This document shows positions 17,419 to 25,917 of a stretch of DNA of 64,000 nt, in pieces. Made by a program: the position numbers and the translations under genes. Location of the stretch: assembly GCF_000024165.1 (NCBI RefSeq), contig NC_013194.1, forward strand, positions 4,588,001 to 4,652,000. The letters run 5' to 3'. The stretch's first letter is position 1; every line of letters begins with the position of its first letter. The stretch comes from Accumulibacter phosphatis. GTDB lineage: Bacteria; Pseudomonadota; Gammaproteobacteria; Burkholderiales; Rhodocyclaceae. The notes under the pieces are model-generated. The model did not search any database. It saw only the letters and a program-made list of their open reading frames with translations, and was not told the origin of the DNA.

Positions 17419-17455
17419 GCGCTGCCGACGGCCAGGCGCCAGGCGGTAACTGACC

Positions 17456-18217
17456 TTGGGCCTGGCGAAACGGATCATCCCCTGCCTTGACGTGACCGCC
17501 GGTCGCGTCGTCAAGGGCACCAACTTCATTGACCTGCGCGATGCCGGCGATCCTGTGGAAATCGCCCGCCGTTACGACGAACAGGGTGCCGACGAAGTCA
17601 CCTTCCTGGACATCACCGCATCCTCGGATCAGCGGGATATCATCCTGCACATCGTCGAGGCCTGCGCGGCGCAGGTCTTCATCCCGCTGACGGTAGGCGG
17701 CGGTGTACGCTCGGTCGCCGACGTGCGCCGCCTGCTCAATGCCGGCGCCGACAAGGTGAGCATGAATACCGCCGCTGTCGAGAATCCGGACCTCGTCGCC
17801 GAAGCCTCGGCGAAGGTCGGCAACCAGTGCATTGTCGTCGCCATCGACGCGAAGCAGATAGCGCCGGGCGCGTGGCAGGTATTCACGCACGGCGGACGCC
17901 GGAATACCGGTATCGACGCGATCGCCTGGGCTCGCCGCGTTCAACAACTCGGCGCCGGCGAGATTCTGCTTACCAGCATGGACCGCGACGGCACCCGCAA
18001 TGGCTTCGATCTGCCATTGACCCGCGCCGTAGCCGAGGCGGTCGATATTCCCGTGATTGCCAGCGGCGGCGTCGGCAATCTGCAGCACCTTGCAGAGGGC
18101 GTCTGTGAAGGGCATGCCGATGCCGTCCTGGCGGCGAGCATCTTCCACTTTTCCGAGTACACGGTTCGCCAGGCCAAGGAATACCTGCGAGAACGCGGCA
18201 TCGAGGTCCGCCTGTGA
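17456..18217 (+). CDS. hisF: Imidazole glycerol phosphate synthase, cyclase subunit
   Basis: A 253-residue TIM barrel that condenses PRFAR with HisH-derived ammonia to give IGP and AICAR. RIIPCLDVTAGRVVKGTNF carries catalytic Asp11, and LLTSMDRDGTRNGFD carries the second Asp; TVGGGVRSVADV and ASGGVGNLQHLAEG bind phosphate. The only start that gives the normal MGLAKRIIPCLDV beginning is TTG at 17456, with a weak ribosome site, so translation may be low or coupled. Its stop overlaps the GTG of hisI. Confidence 0.96.
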   Translation: MGLAKRIIPCLDVTAGRVVKGTNFIDLRDAGDPVEIARRYDEQGADEVTFLDITASSDQRDIILHIVEACAAQVFIPLTVGGGVRSVADVRRLLNAGADKVSMNTAAVENPDLVAEASAKVGNQCIVVAIDAKQIAPGAWQVFTHGGRRNTGIDAIAWARRVQQLGAGEILLTSMDRDGTRNGFDLPLTRAVAEAVDIPVIASGGVGNLQHLAEGVCEGHADAVLAASIFHFSEYTVRQAKEYLRERGIEVRL

Positions 18218-18618
18218 GCGATCTCGACCCGCGCCAGCCCTGGCTCGACGCCCTGAAGTGGGACGCGCAGGGTATGATTCCAGCCATTGCGCAAGACGCC
18301 GCCAGCGGTCGGGTGCTGATGTTTGCGTTCATGAACCGGCAATCACTGCAGGCGACGGTAGACGGCGGGATCGCAGTATACTGGTCCAGGTCCCGCCAGC
18401 GGCTTTGGCGCAAGGGCGAAGAGTCAGGCCGTCTGCAGCGGGTGCGAGCGATTCGTGCCGACTGTGACGGCGATGTGCTTCTCCTCTCGATCGACCAGGT
18501 GGGCGGCATAGCCTGCCACACCGGCCGCGAGAGTTGTTTCTTTTATCAACTGGCTGGGGACTCCTGGGTCGCGGCCGACCCGGTGCTCAAGGAACCCAAG
18601 GAAATCTACGGCAAATGA
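18214..18618 (+). CDS. hisI: Phosphoribosyl-AMP cyclohydrolase
   Basis: A 134-residue PRA-CH, separate from hisE as in most betaproteobacteria. It opens the adenine ring of phosphoribosyl-AMP. WSRSRQRLWRKGEESG, the DCDGD metal site and the zinc ligand block ACHTGRESCFF are all present. It starts at GTG 18214, overlapping the hisF stop by 4 bases, and its stop overlaps the hisE ATG, so hisF-I-E are translationally linked. Confidence 0.96.
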   Translation: MSDLDPRQPWLDALKWDAQGMIPAIAQDAASGRVLMFAFMNRQSLQATVDGGIAVYWSRSRQRLWRKGEESGRLQRVRAIRADCDGDVLLLSIDQVGGIACHTGRESCFFYQLAGDSWVAADPVLKEPKEIYGK

Positions 18619-18935
18619 ACATGGACATGCTGCACCGGATCTCGGAAACACTGCTCGCACGCCGCAAGGCGGACCCGGAGACTTCCTACACCGCACAGCT
18701 GCTGGCCAAGGGCCCGGACGCGATCCTGAAAAAGATCGGCGAGGAGACCGCCGAACTGATCATGGCCGGCAAGGAAGGCAACCGCCTGCATGTGGTCTGG
18801 GAATCGGCCGACGTCCTTTATCACACGATGGTCCTGCTCGCCTTCTATGGCCTGTCGATCGAGGACGTTCTGCAGGAAATGCGGCGGCGCGAGGGGATCT
18901 CGGGCATCGACGAAAAGAAATCGCGGAAACCCTGA
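18615..18935 (+). CDS. hisE: Phosphoribosyl-ATP pyrophosphatase
   Basis: A 106-residue MazG-like all-alpha enzyme that hydrolyses phosphoribosyl-ATP to phosphoribosyl-AMP. Key segments are KADPETSYTAQLLAKG, the metal-binding KIGEETAELIMAGK and ESADVLYHTMVLLA. The start ATG 18615 overlaps the hisI stop; the longer upstream frame lies inside hisI. The HIT gene follows two bases after its stop. Confidence 0.95.
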   Translation: MNMDMLHRISETLLARRKADPETSYTAQLLAKGPDAILKKIGEETAELIMAGKEGNRLHVVWESADVLYHTMVLLAFYGLSIEDVLQEMRRREGISGIDEKKSRKP

Positions 18936-18937
18936 GC

Positions 18938-19288
18938 ATGGACGACTGTCTGTTCTGCAAGATTGCCCGCGGTGAGATCCCGGCGCGAAAGGTATACGAA
19001 GACAACGACGTCCTGGCGTTCCACGACATCAATCCGGCGCGTCCGGTCCATCTGCTGGTAATTCCCAAGCGCCACATCACGTCGCTGGCAACGGTCAGCG
19101 AGTCCGACGCACCGGTTCTCGGCAAGATGCTCGTGATTGCTGACCGCCTGGCACGTGAGCAAGGCAGCCCGGACGGCTTCCGGGTGATCATCAACACCGG
19201 ACGGATCGGCCATCAGGAAGTTCAGCACCTGCATGTACACATCGTCGGTGGCCCGGACCCGGTCGGGCCGATGCTCAAGCGGATCTGA
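18938..19288 (+). CDS. HIT-family (HinT-like) nucleotide-binding hydrolase
   Basis: A 116-residue histidine-triad protein. CLFCKIARGEIPARKVYEDN is the HinT opening, and the catalytic triad HLHVHIVGG places His97, His99 and His101. HinT proteins hydrolyse nucleoside phosphoramidates and aminoacyl-adenylates in the cytoplasm. It starts two bases after hisE. The hisE-HIT-tatA order is common in betaproteobacteria, so co-transcription with the histidine genes is likely, although no functional link to histidine synthesis is established. Confidence 0.93.
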   Translation: MDDCLFCKIARGEIPARKVYEDNDVLAFHDINPARPVHLLVIPKRHITSLATVSESDAPVLGKMLVIADRLAREQGSPDGFRVIINTGRIGHQEVQHLHVHIVGGPDPVGPMLKRI

Positions 19289-19380
19289 ACGAACCGCCGA
19301 CCACGGGCTGCGTGGGCGCTACCCGCCTTGCAGTCGCGCCACCTGCACACCGCCGAGTTTCACCTTTGAGGAGGCCTGAC

Positions 19381-19626
19381 ATGGGTTCTTTGAGTATCTG
19401 GCACTGGTTGATCGTACTGATCATCATCCTGCTGATTTTCGGCACCAAGAAGCTGCGCAATCTCGGCTCCGACCTCGGTGGCGCGGTGAAGGGCTTCAAG
19501 GATGGCATGCGGGACGCGACCGCCGAGGACAAGCCGGCCGAGGGCGGCACGCCGCCGGCGCCGCCCGCGCAGGTCAACGCCGGACAAACGATCGAAGGCG
19601 AGGTCAGGGAGAAAACCAGGAGCTAG
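19381..19626 (+). CDS. tatA: Sec-independent translocase subunit TatA
   Basis: An 81-residue TatA with a short periplasmic start, one membrane helix (IWHWLIVLIIILLIFGTKKL), the conserved FGTKKL hinge, an amphipathic helix (NLGSDLGGAVKGFKDGM) and a charged, Pro-rich tail. TatA multimers form the size-variable pore for folded, twin-arginine-tagged proteins. GAGGAGG lies just upstream and decides ATG 19381 over the longer frame from 19312. Confidence 0.95.
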   Translation: MGSLSIWHWLIVLIIILLIFGTKKLRNLGSDLGGAVKGFKDGMRDATAEDKPAEGGTPPAPPAQVNAGQTIEGEVREKTRS

Positions 19627-19737
19627 GCGCGGCGCCCGTGAAGTGGCGACATCAGCCGCTGGTTTCCGATAGCGTTTTCCGACAGCAGCCAACTCCCGGC
19701 CTGCCCTTCCCCCCGTCACTTATTCAAGCGGCCGCCA

Positions 19738-20136
19738 ATGTTTGATATCGGGTTCTCCGAGATGATCGTCATAGCCATCGTGGCGTTGGTGGTGATCGGT
19801 CCGGAACGACTTCCCCGCGTGGCGCGCACCGCCGGACTCCTGCTCGGTCGCCTGCAGCGCTACGTCAGCGACGTCAAGTCGGACATCAACCGCGAAATCC
19901 AGCTCGACGAGCTGAAGAAACTCCAATCGGAGATTCGTGATTCGGCGCGTAGCGTCGAGCAAAGCCTGACGAGCGGAGTCCAGGAAGTCCGCCAGACGGC
20001 GCAGTCTGTCACCGAGAGCCTGACCCCGACCCCGGCTGCGGTGCCTGCGCAGCCGGCTTCGCCCGGCGACGCGCAAGCACCAGCGGCCGCCCCTCCGGTG
20101 GTGGTCCCAGCGGAACAGCCCAAGAGCACGCCCTGA
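19738..20136 (+). CDS. tatB: Sec-independent translocase subunit TatB
   Basis: A 132-residue TatB. MFDIGFSEMIVIAIVALVVIGPERLPRVART is the classic N-terminal helix with the conserved Glu and the GPERLP hinge. A long amphipathic helix and a Pro/Ala-rich, poorly conserved tail follow. TatB forms the twin-arginine receptor with TatC. It lies 111 bases after tatA and 8 bases before tatC. Confidence 0.95.
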   Translation: MFDIGFSEMIVIAIVALVVIGPERLPRVARTAGLLLGRLQRYVSDVKSDINREIQLDELKKLQSEIRDSARSVEQSLTSGVQEVRQTAQSVTESLTPTPAAVPAQPASPGDAQAPAAAPPVVVPAEQPKSTP

Positions 20137-20144
20137 GCGGGTCC

Positions 20145-21014
20145 ATGAACCAGCCGGAAGACTCATTCCTTTCCCACCTCGTCGAGTTGCGTGACCGGCT
20201 GATCCGGGCGCTCGTCGCGATCGGGGTGGTCTTCGTCTGCCTGTTCCCCTGGGCAAAGGAACTCTACGCACTGCTGGCGCAGCCTCTGCTGGCGACGCTG
20301 CCGCAAGGCGGGCAGATGATCGCCACGGATGTCGTCGGCGTCTTTCTGGTGCCGATGAAGGTGGCGCTGATGGTGGCCTTCCTGATCGCTCTTCCCTATG
20401 TCCTTTACCAGGTGTGGGCTTTCGTCGCCCCCGGCCTCTACACGCATGAGAAGCGCCTGGCGTTGCCGATGGTCGCCGCGAGTGTTCTGCTCTTCTTCAT
20501 CGGCATGTCCTTCGCCTATTTCCTGGTTTTTCCGACGGTCTTCGGCTTCATGGCCAACGTGGCCCCCGAGGGAGTCGCCTGGATGACCGATATCGAGAAA
20601 TATCTCTCTTTCGTGATGACCACCTTCATCGCCTTCGGCGTGACCTTCGAGGTACCGGTAGTGGTGGTCGTCCTCGTCCAGGTCGGCATCGTCAATCTCG
20701 CCAAGCTCAGGGAATGGCGACCCTACGTCATTGTCGGGGCCTTCGTCGTGGCCGCCATCTTCACGCCCCCTGACGTGATTTCGCAACTGATGATGGCGAT
20801 TCCGCTGTGTCTGCTCTTCGAGCTTGGGCTGTTCCTGGCGCGCTTCGTGCGTACGCGCGCTGCGGCACCCGCGGCCGCGCCAGGAGACTCGCTCGCGTCG
20901 GAGGACACCGCGACCACGGCGCCCGACTGGACGCCGATGTCTGCCGAGGAAATGGACAAGGCGATCGCGGATCTCGGCCACCAGAAGCCAAGCGATCAGA
21001 AACCGGACAGCTGA
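20145..21014 (+). CDS. tatC: Sec-independent translocase subunit TatC
   Basis: A 289-residue, six-helix membrane protein that recognises twin-arginine signal peptides. The cytoplasmic N-terminus reads SFLSHLVELRDRLIRA (family SHL-x-ELR-x-R-hydrophobic motif). FAYFLVFPTVFGF and TFEVPVVVVVLVQVGIV with its conserved Glu are present, and KLREWRPYVIVGAFVVAAIFTPPDVISQ is the last conserved block. The C-terminal ~55 residues are an Ala/Pro-rich extension. With tatA and tatB it completes the Tat operon downstream of his and HIT. Confidence 0.96.
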   Translation: MNQPEDSFLSHLVELRDRLIRALVAIGVVFVCLFPWAKELYALLAQPLLATLPQGGQMIATDVVGVFLVPMKVALMVAFLIALPYVLYQVWAFVAPGLYTHEKRLALPMVAASVLLFFIGMSFAYFLVFPTVFGFMANVAPEGVAWMTDIEKYLSFVMTTFIAFGVTFEVPVVVVVLVQVGIVNLAKLREWRPYVIVGAFVVAAIFTPPDVISQLMMAIPLCLLFELGLFLARFVRTRAAAPAAAPGDSLASEDTATTAPDWTPMSAEEMDKAIADLGHQKPSDQKPDS

Positions 21015-21023
21015 TTGCAGATC

Positions 21024-21042
21024 CGGCCGCCAAGCGCGGCCG
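21024..21042. terminator. GC hairpin between convergent tatC and amidotransferase gene
   Basis: A perfect 7-bp stem (21024-21030 with 21036-21042) and a 5-base loop lie in the 58-base convergent gap. There is no T-run on either strand, so it is a weak or factor-dependent terminator candidate only. Confidence 0.3.
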
Positions 21043-21072
21043 TGCCGCCACGACGCCACCCGGGTAAGGGCG

Positions 21073-21867
21073 CTACGCCGACCCGACGACGGTCGCCTCA
21101 TGCCTGACCGGACGCCCCTCTTCGAACAGCCAAAGGCTGCCGCTGTCCATTGTCGTCCAGCACTCGTTGTCGGTCAGCGGTACGGTGGCGATCACGGCGA
21201 CGCGATCCTCGACAGTCGTCACGGCGCTGAAGTCGATGCTCAGATCCTGATCACGCAGGTGAGCCACCGCAAACGGCGCCTGGCGAACGATGTAGGTGAG
21301 TTGGGTGGAGCAGTGGGCGAAGAGACAGTCGCCATTCGACAGGAGGTAGTTGCAGGCGCCGCGCGCGCCGAGATCGAGGGTCAGTCGATGCAGGGTCTCG
21401 AACAGCATGCGCTGACTGGGTGCCCGGCTGCCGAAGCTCTGCCGCAGGTTTTGCAGCAACCAGCAAAACGCGCGTTCGCTGTCGGTTTGACCGACGGGGG
21501 TGAAACTGCCGTCGAGTTCGGGCGAGAAGTCGGGCAAATTGCCGTTGTGGGCAAAGATCCAGTAGCGGCCCCACAGTTCGCGCATGAACGGATGCGTGTT
21601 CTCGAGCGCGACAGCGCCCTGGGTGGCCTTGCGAATATGGGCAACGACGTTCTTCGAATGGATCGGGTAGCTGCGCACCAACTCGGCGACCGGCGAAACA
21701 CACGACGGCTGCGGGTCGAGGAAGACCCGCGTGCCGCGACCTTCGAAGAAGGCGATTCCCCAGCCGTCGGCATGCACGTCAGTCGCCCCTCCACGCGCCT
21801 GAAAACCAGCGAAGGAAAAGCAGATGTCGGTCGGCACATTGCAGTTCATGCCGAGCAGCTGGCACAT
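21073..21867 (-). CDS. Class II glutamine amidotransferase (YafJ-like)
   Basis: A 264-residue N-terminal-nucleophile amidotransferase-fold protein. After Met removal Cys2 (MCQLLGMN) would be the nucleophile; HADGWGIAFFEG, HIRKATQGAVALENTHPF and FAHNGNLPDF are the expected glutamine-binding loops. It stands alone without a synthase partner domain, as in the YafJ / EgtC-like group, whose amide acceptor is generally unknown. Its start lies 17 bases from the stop of the DegS-like gene upstream, so the two are probably one transcript. Confidence 0.9.
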   Translation of the reverse strand: MCQLLGMNCNVPTDICFSFAGFQARGGATDVHADGWGIAFFEGRGTRVFLDPQPSCVSPVAELVRSYPIHSKNVVAHIRKATQGAVALENTHPFMRELWGRYWIFAHNGNLPDFSPELDGSFTPVGQTDSERAFCWLLQNLRQSFGSRAPSQRMLFETLHRLTLDLGARGACNYLLSNGDCLFAHCSTQLTYIVRQAPFAVAHLRDQDLSIDFSAVTTVEDRVAVIATVPLTDNECWTTMDSGSLWLFEEGRPVRHEATVVGSA

Positions 21868-21884
21868 ACGTGGTCTGCCCCTGC

Positions 21885-23066
21885 CTACTCGCGCTCGCGC
21901 TCGCGGCGCTGCGGCGCGCGCTTGCCGATCCTGACCATGGTGTCGAGGACATTGTTCTGGCGGCGCAACTTGAACGTCACCGTGTCGCCAGGCTTCTGGC
22001 TGGCGATCAGGTCGAGCATGCCCTGCGGATCCTTGACCGGCCGGCCGTCGACAGCCAGCAGAATGTCGCCCGGCTTGATTCCACCCGCGTCGGCCGGGCT
22101 ACCGCGCAGGACACCGGCGATCAGTGCCCCATTGGTATCCGGCAGGCCGAAGGATTCGGCCAGGTCGACCGAGATCTCCTGTGCTTCGACACCGATCCAG
22201 CCGCGCGTCACGCTACCCGTTTGGATGATCTGCTCCATGACGTTCCTGGCGATCGAGATCGGGATCGCAAAACCGATCCCCAGCGAGCCTCCCGAGCGCG
22301 AGTAAATCGCCGTGTTGATGCCGATCAGGTTACCCTGGCTGTCGACCAGTGCACCGCCCGAGTTCCCCGGGTTGATCGCCGCATCCGTCTGGATGAAGTT
22401 CTCGAAGGCATTGATTCCCAGATGCGAGCGACCGAGGGCGGAGATGATCCCCATCGTCACGGTCTGGCCGACACCGAAAGGATTGCCGATGGCCAGCGCG
22501 ACGTCGCCGACAACGACGCTTTCCATCTTGCCCAGCGTAATCGCCGGCAGGATCAGTTCCTTGCCGTTCTGCTCGGTAATCTGCAGCACCGCGAGGTCCG
22601 ACTCGGGGTCACTGCCCACTAGGCGGGCGTTCAGATTGCGACCGTCGCTGAGAGCGATCTCGATCTGATCAGCAGCTTCGACGACGTGAAAGTTCGTGAG
22701 AATATAGCCACTCGGGCTGACAATCACACCCGAACCAAGCCCGGAGGTTCGCGGGTTGTCGCCTTCCGCCCCGTCACCGAAAAAGTGACGAAAGACCGGG
22801 TCGTCAAGCAGGGGATGACGGCGCGTCTTGATCTTCTGCGAGGTGAAGATGTGCACTACCGAAGGCAGCGCCTTTTTCGCTGCCTCGCGAAACGAAGTGG
22901 CCACGGCGGACGCCGGCGTCGGTATCGCCGACTCCTGCAGAGCCACGACGCTGGCGCCGACGAGCGGCCGCTTGCCCAGCCACTCCGGCTTGAGCGTGCT
23001 CACCACGAAGAGAACGGCGAGACCAACCGTTACCGTTTGTGCAAAAATCAGCCAGAGCCTGCGCAT
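21885..23066 (-). CDS. Membrane-anchored S1C serine protease, DegS/HtrA-like with one PDZ domain
   Basis: A 393-residue protein with an N-terminal membrane helix (LWLIFAQTVTVGLAVLFVVS) and a periplasmic trypsin-like domain whose triad is His127 (ILTNFHVVEA), Asp157 (ESDLAVL) and Ser236 (NPGNSGGAL). One PDZ domain (about 290-385, AGVLRGSPADAGGIKPGDILL) follows. One PDZ and a single anchor fit DegS, which senses misfolded outer-membrane proteins and starts RseA cleavage in E. coli; the role here is inferred. Start ATG 23066 gives the anchor, and only 21 bases separate it from the divergent Nif3-like start. Confidence 0.9.
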   Translation of the reverse strand: MRRLWLIFAQTVTVGLAVLFVVSTLKPEWLGKRPLVGASVVALQESAIPTPASAVATSFREAAKKALPSVVHIFTSQKIKTRRHPLLDDPVFRHFFGDGAEGDNPRTSGLGSGVIVSPSGYILTNFHVVEAADQIEIALSDGRNLNARLVGSDPESDLAVLQITEQNGKELILPAITLGKMESVVVGDVALAIGNPFGVGQTVTMGIISALGRSHLGINAFENFIQTDAAINPGNSGGALVDSQGNLIGINTAIYSRSGGSLGIGFAIPISIARNVMEQIIQTGSVTRGWIGVEAQEISVDLAESFGLPDTNGALIAGVLRGSPADAGGIKPGDILLAVDGRPVKDPQGMLDLIASQKPGDTVTFKLRRQNNVLDTMVRIGKRAPQRRERERE

Positions 23067-23087
23067 GGACAAAACCGGAGCCAGTGA

Positions 23088-23834
23088 ATGAAACGCGACG
23101 AATTGACACGCTACCTGGACAATCTGCTGGAGGCAGGGCGCTTCCGGGATTATTGCCCAAACGGCCTGCAAGTGGAAGGACGCTCTGAGGTCAGGCGCCT
23201 GGTCGCCGGCGTATCGGCCAGTCAGGCGCTGCTGGACGCGGCGGTCGAACGTGGCGCGGACGCCGTCCTCGTCCATCATGGCTGGTTCTGGCGCGGCGAG
23301 GATGGCCGCGTCACCGGCATTCGCAAGACGCGTCTGCAAACGCTGCTCAGGCACGACATCAACCTCATTGCTTACCATCTGCCGCTCGATAGCCACCCCG
23401 AACTGGGTAACAACGCGCAGCTCGCCCGGCGCTTTGGCTGGCTCGCCGAGGCTCGCTTCGGCGAGCAGGACCTTGGCTGGCTGGGCCGGATTGCCAAGCC
23501 GATGACGCTGTCCGAGGTTGCGCAACGCGTCAGCCACGAACTCCAGCGCGTACCCCTGCGCATCGGCGACGGAGAACGCCTGGTGAGCCGTGTCGGCTGG
23601 TGCTCGGGCGCCGCCCAGGGCCTTTTCGAGCAGGCCATCGGGCTGGGCGTCGACCTCTACCTGAGCGGCGAGATCTCGGAGCAGACGGTGCATCTGGCGC
23701 GCGAGTCCGGCGTCGCCTACCTCGCCGCCGGTCACCACGCCAGCGAGCGCCACGGCGTCCAGTCGCTCGCCGAACACCTGGCCGGGCGTTTCGGCCTGGA
23801 CTGTCAATTCGTCGACATCGACAACCCGATCTGA
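23088..23834 (+). CDS. Nif3-like dinuclear-metal-centre hexameric protein
   Basis: A 248-residue Nif3/YbgI (DUF34) protein. DYCPNGLQVEG, ADAVLVHHGWFW, NLIAYHLPLDSHPELGNN and the C-terminal LAAGHHASERHGVQSL carry the metal-ligand His and Glu residues. Relatives form hollow hexamers with two metals per subunit; some are named GTP cyclohydrolase I type 2, but the cellular reaction is uncertain. Nif3 next to a DegS-like protease is a known betaproteobacterial and gammaproteobacterial neighbourhood. The gap before the FAH-family gene is 19 bases, suggesting an operon. Confidence 0.92.
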   Translation: MKRDELTRYLDNLLEAGRFRDYCPNGLQVEGRSEVRRLVAGVSASQALLDAAVERGADAVLVHHGWFWRGEDGRVTGIRKTRLQTLLRHDINLIAYHLPLDSHPELGNNAQLARRFGWLAEARFGEQDLGWLGRIAKPMTLSEVAQRVSHELQRVPLRIGDGERLVSRVGWCSGAAQGLFEQAIGLGVDLYLSGEISEQTVHLARESGVAYLAAGHHASERHGVQSLAEHLAGRFGLDCQFVDIDNPI

Positions 23835-23853
23835 ACCACCACAAGGAGCCACA

Positions 23854-24537
23854 ATGAGCTATGTCTTTCCACCACCCCCGCGCGTCAGCGTCCCGGTCTT
23901 CGGCACCGACGACCTGTTCCCGGTGCGCCGCGTCTACTGCGTTGGCCGTAATTACGCCGACCACGCCGCGGAGATGGGCGCCGACACGCGCGAACCGCCT
24001 TTCTTCTTCAGCAAGCCGGCCGATGCGCTGGTCCCCGGTGGCGGTGACGTGTGCTATCCGCCAGCCACCGGCAACCTCCAGCACGAGGTCGAGCTGGTGG
24101 TCGCGCTTGCCGGCGGCGGCGCCAATATCCTTCCGGCACAAGCCCTCGACTGGGTCTATGGCTACGCCGTCGGCCTCGATCTGACCCGACGCGATCTGCA
24201 ACAGCGCGCCAAGGACAAGGGGCACCCCTGGGACATGGCCAAGGGCTTCGATCAGAGCGCGCCGATTGGGGACATTCACCCAGTCGCGGCGGTTGGCCAT
24301 CCGACGCGCGGCGCGATCTGGCTCAAGGTCAACGGCGATTTGCGCCAGAGCGGCGATCTCGAACAGATGTCCTGGAAGGTCGCCGAAGTGATTGCCAATC
24401 TATCGACCTATGTTGCCCTCGCCGCCGGCGACCTGATATTCACCGGTACTCCGGCCGGTGTGTCGGCGGTGGTACGCGGCGAGGTACTGACAGCGGGGGT
24501 GGCGGGAGTCGGCGAACTGGCTGTCAGGCTGGTCTGA
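23854..24537 (+). CDS. Fumarylacetoacetate hydrolase family protein
   Basis: A 227-residue FAH-fold protein. VYCVGRNYADHAAEMG, PFFFSKPADAL, LQHEVELVVALA (metal Glu) and YAVGLDLTRRDLQQRAKDKG with GHPWDMAKGFD are the family signatures, and LIFTGTPAGVS closes the site. Such small members act as acylpyruvases, oxaloacetate decarboxylases or 2-hydroxyhepta-2,4-diene-dioate isomerases; the sequence alone does not choose. AAGGAG lies 7 bases upstream. It probably shares a transcript with the Nif3-like gene. Confidence 0.92.
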   Translation: MSYVFPPPPRVSVPVFGTDDLFPVRRVYCVGRNYADHAAEMGADTREPPFFFSKPADALVPGGGDVCYPPATGNLQHEVELVVALAGGGANILPAQALDWVYGYAVGLDLTRRDLQQRAKDKGHPWDMAKGFDQSAPIGDIHPVAAVGHPTRGAIWLKVNGDLRQSGDLEQMSWKVAEVIANLSTYVALAAGDLIFTGTPAGVSAVVRGEVLTAGVAGVGELAVRLV

Positions 24538-24665
24538 GAGCAGCCGGTCTGAGCCTCGGGTCGCCGTCCGGCGGCCCGGCAGACCGGCCTTCGGCCGCCG
24601 CTACCCACAGTTTGTCCCCTGAGCGAGAATTGCTGTGCCACCCACCCCGAGAAAGTGAGCTCTCC

Positions 24666-25193
24666 ATGAACCCTGCCCGCAACTCCTCCCGATCCCGCCA
24701 CCAGGTTTATGGTTGCAGCGCCCGACTGGCGTCGGCCCTCACCCTGGCTTGCCTGCTGCCGACTGCTCTCGCCGAAGGCATCGAAGCTCCCACCAAGGGC
24801 CAGACGGTCTATGTGCCGATCTACTCCGCCATTCGCCACGGCAACGTCGGATCCTCGGGCACCCCTGACAGCACCCTGATGTCGGTGCTGGTCAGTGTCC
24901 GCAACACCGACCCCAGCAACCCGATCCGCATCGTCGCCGCACCCTATTACAATACCGAAGGCGCACTGATTCGTAACTCGGTTCCGACGCCGAAGGTCGT
25001 ACCCCCCTTCGGAACCTTCGAGTTGTTCGTCGAACTACGCGAGAACGCCGGTGGTTCCGGTGCCAACTATGCGATCAAGTGGGACGCTGCCGCGCCCGTC
25101 TCCCCGCCGACGATCGAGGCCCTCCATTCGCGATTCCAGGCCGGCTATTCGGTGGCCTTCATTTCGCGCGGCAGAGCGATTTCGGAGCCATGA
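24666..25193 (+). CDS. Secreted DUF3124-family protein
   Basis: A 175-residue protein with an N-terminal export signal (Arg-rich start, ASALTLACLLPTALA, cleavage probably after ALA at about residue 35). The mature part, VYVPIYSAIRHG, TLMSVLVSVRNTDPSNPIRI and APYYNTEGALIRNSV, resembles DUF3124, a beta-sandwich-like periplasmic family of unknown function. ATG 24666 is chosen because it starts the signal peptide; the open frame upstream to 24051 lies over the FAH-family gene. It is 128 bases after that gene, so it may have its own promoter. Confidence 0.75.
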   Translation: MNPARNSSRSRHQVYGCSARLASALTLACLLPTALAEGIEAPTKGQTVYVPIYSAIRHGNVGSSGTPDSTLMSVLVSVRNTDPSNPIRIVAAPYYNTEGALIRNSVPTPKVVPPFGTFELFVELRENAGGSGANYAIKWDAAAPVSPPTIEALHSRFQAGYSVAFISRGRAISEP

Positions 25194-25353
25194 GCCCCGC
25201 CGGCAGACACAGCTGGCGTGGCGGGGAACCGAGCTCGGCGCTGGGCGGACCGGCGCACGGAGGCCACCGGCTGTACTGTCGCGCGCCGGCACTATCCGTG
25301 AGCAGGCCGCAAGACACGTCCGTGCTCCCCCCGCCTGCCACCGACACCCCGCG

Positions 25354-25917
25354 ATGCCCGATACCCACCGGCTGATCAAACTGACGACGACGCCCGAGGA
25401 CCACCGCATCGCCCAACTGGCCGCGGCGGCGATCGGTCTGTCACTGATCGACGCGGCCATTCCGCTTCCCTTGCCCGGCGTCAAGCCGGGCCTGGCCAAC
25501 ATCGTGACCTTGATTGTCCTGGCGCGTTACGGCTGGGTTGCAGCCGCATGGGTGAGCGGCCTGCGCGTCTTCGCCGGCAGCCTGCTACTAGGCTACTTTC
25601 TGTCGCCCGGCTTCTTCATGAGTCTCACCGGCGCGCTGTTCAGCCTGCTCGCCCTGGCCTTGGCGCGGCGACTGCCGGGCCGCTGGTTCGGGCCGGTCAG
25701 CTGGAGCATCCTGGCTGCCTTCGCCCACATCGGCGGACAGTTGCTTCTGGCGCGGCTATGGCTGATTCCGCATGATGGCCTGTTCTTCCTGGTGCCTTTT
25801 TTCGCGGTGGCCGCGCTTGTTTTCGGTATCATCAACGGCCTGCTTGCCGCGCGACTGCTGGCCGAATTGCCGCCCACCGCGACCGAGACCGAAAACGCTG
25901 AGGTCGAAAATGCCTGA
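25354..25917 (+). CDS. Gx transporter-family / heptaprenyl-diphosphate-synthase component I-like membrane protein
   Basis: A 187-residue membrane protein with about five hydrophobic helices. PLPLPGVKPGLANIVTLIVL with its GxKPGLAN segment and FFMSLTGALFSLLALALA are typical of the family named after heptaprenyl diphosphate synthase subunit I and also called Gx transporters. These are S-component-like proteins whose substrate is unproven. In many genomes it follows a NusG-domain-II gene; none is seen here. Its last 8 bases overlap ubiX. The start is ATG 25354. Confidence 0.75.
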   Translation: MPDTHRLIKLTTTPEDHRIAQLAAAAIGLSLIDAAIPLPLPGVKPGLANIVTLIVLARYGWVAAAWVSGLRVFAGSLLLGYFLSPGFFMSLTGALFSLLALALARRLPGRWFGPVSWSILAAFAHIGGQLLLARLWLIPHDGLFFLVPFFAVAALVFGIINGLLAARLLAELPPTATETENAEVENA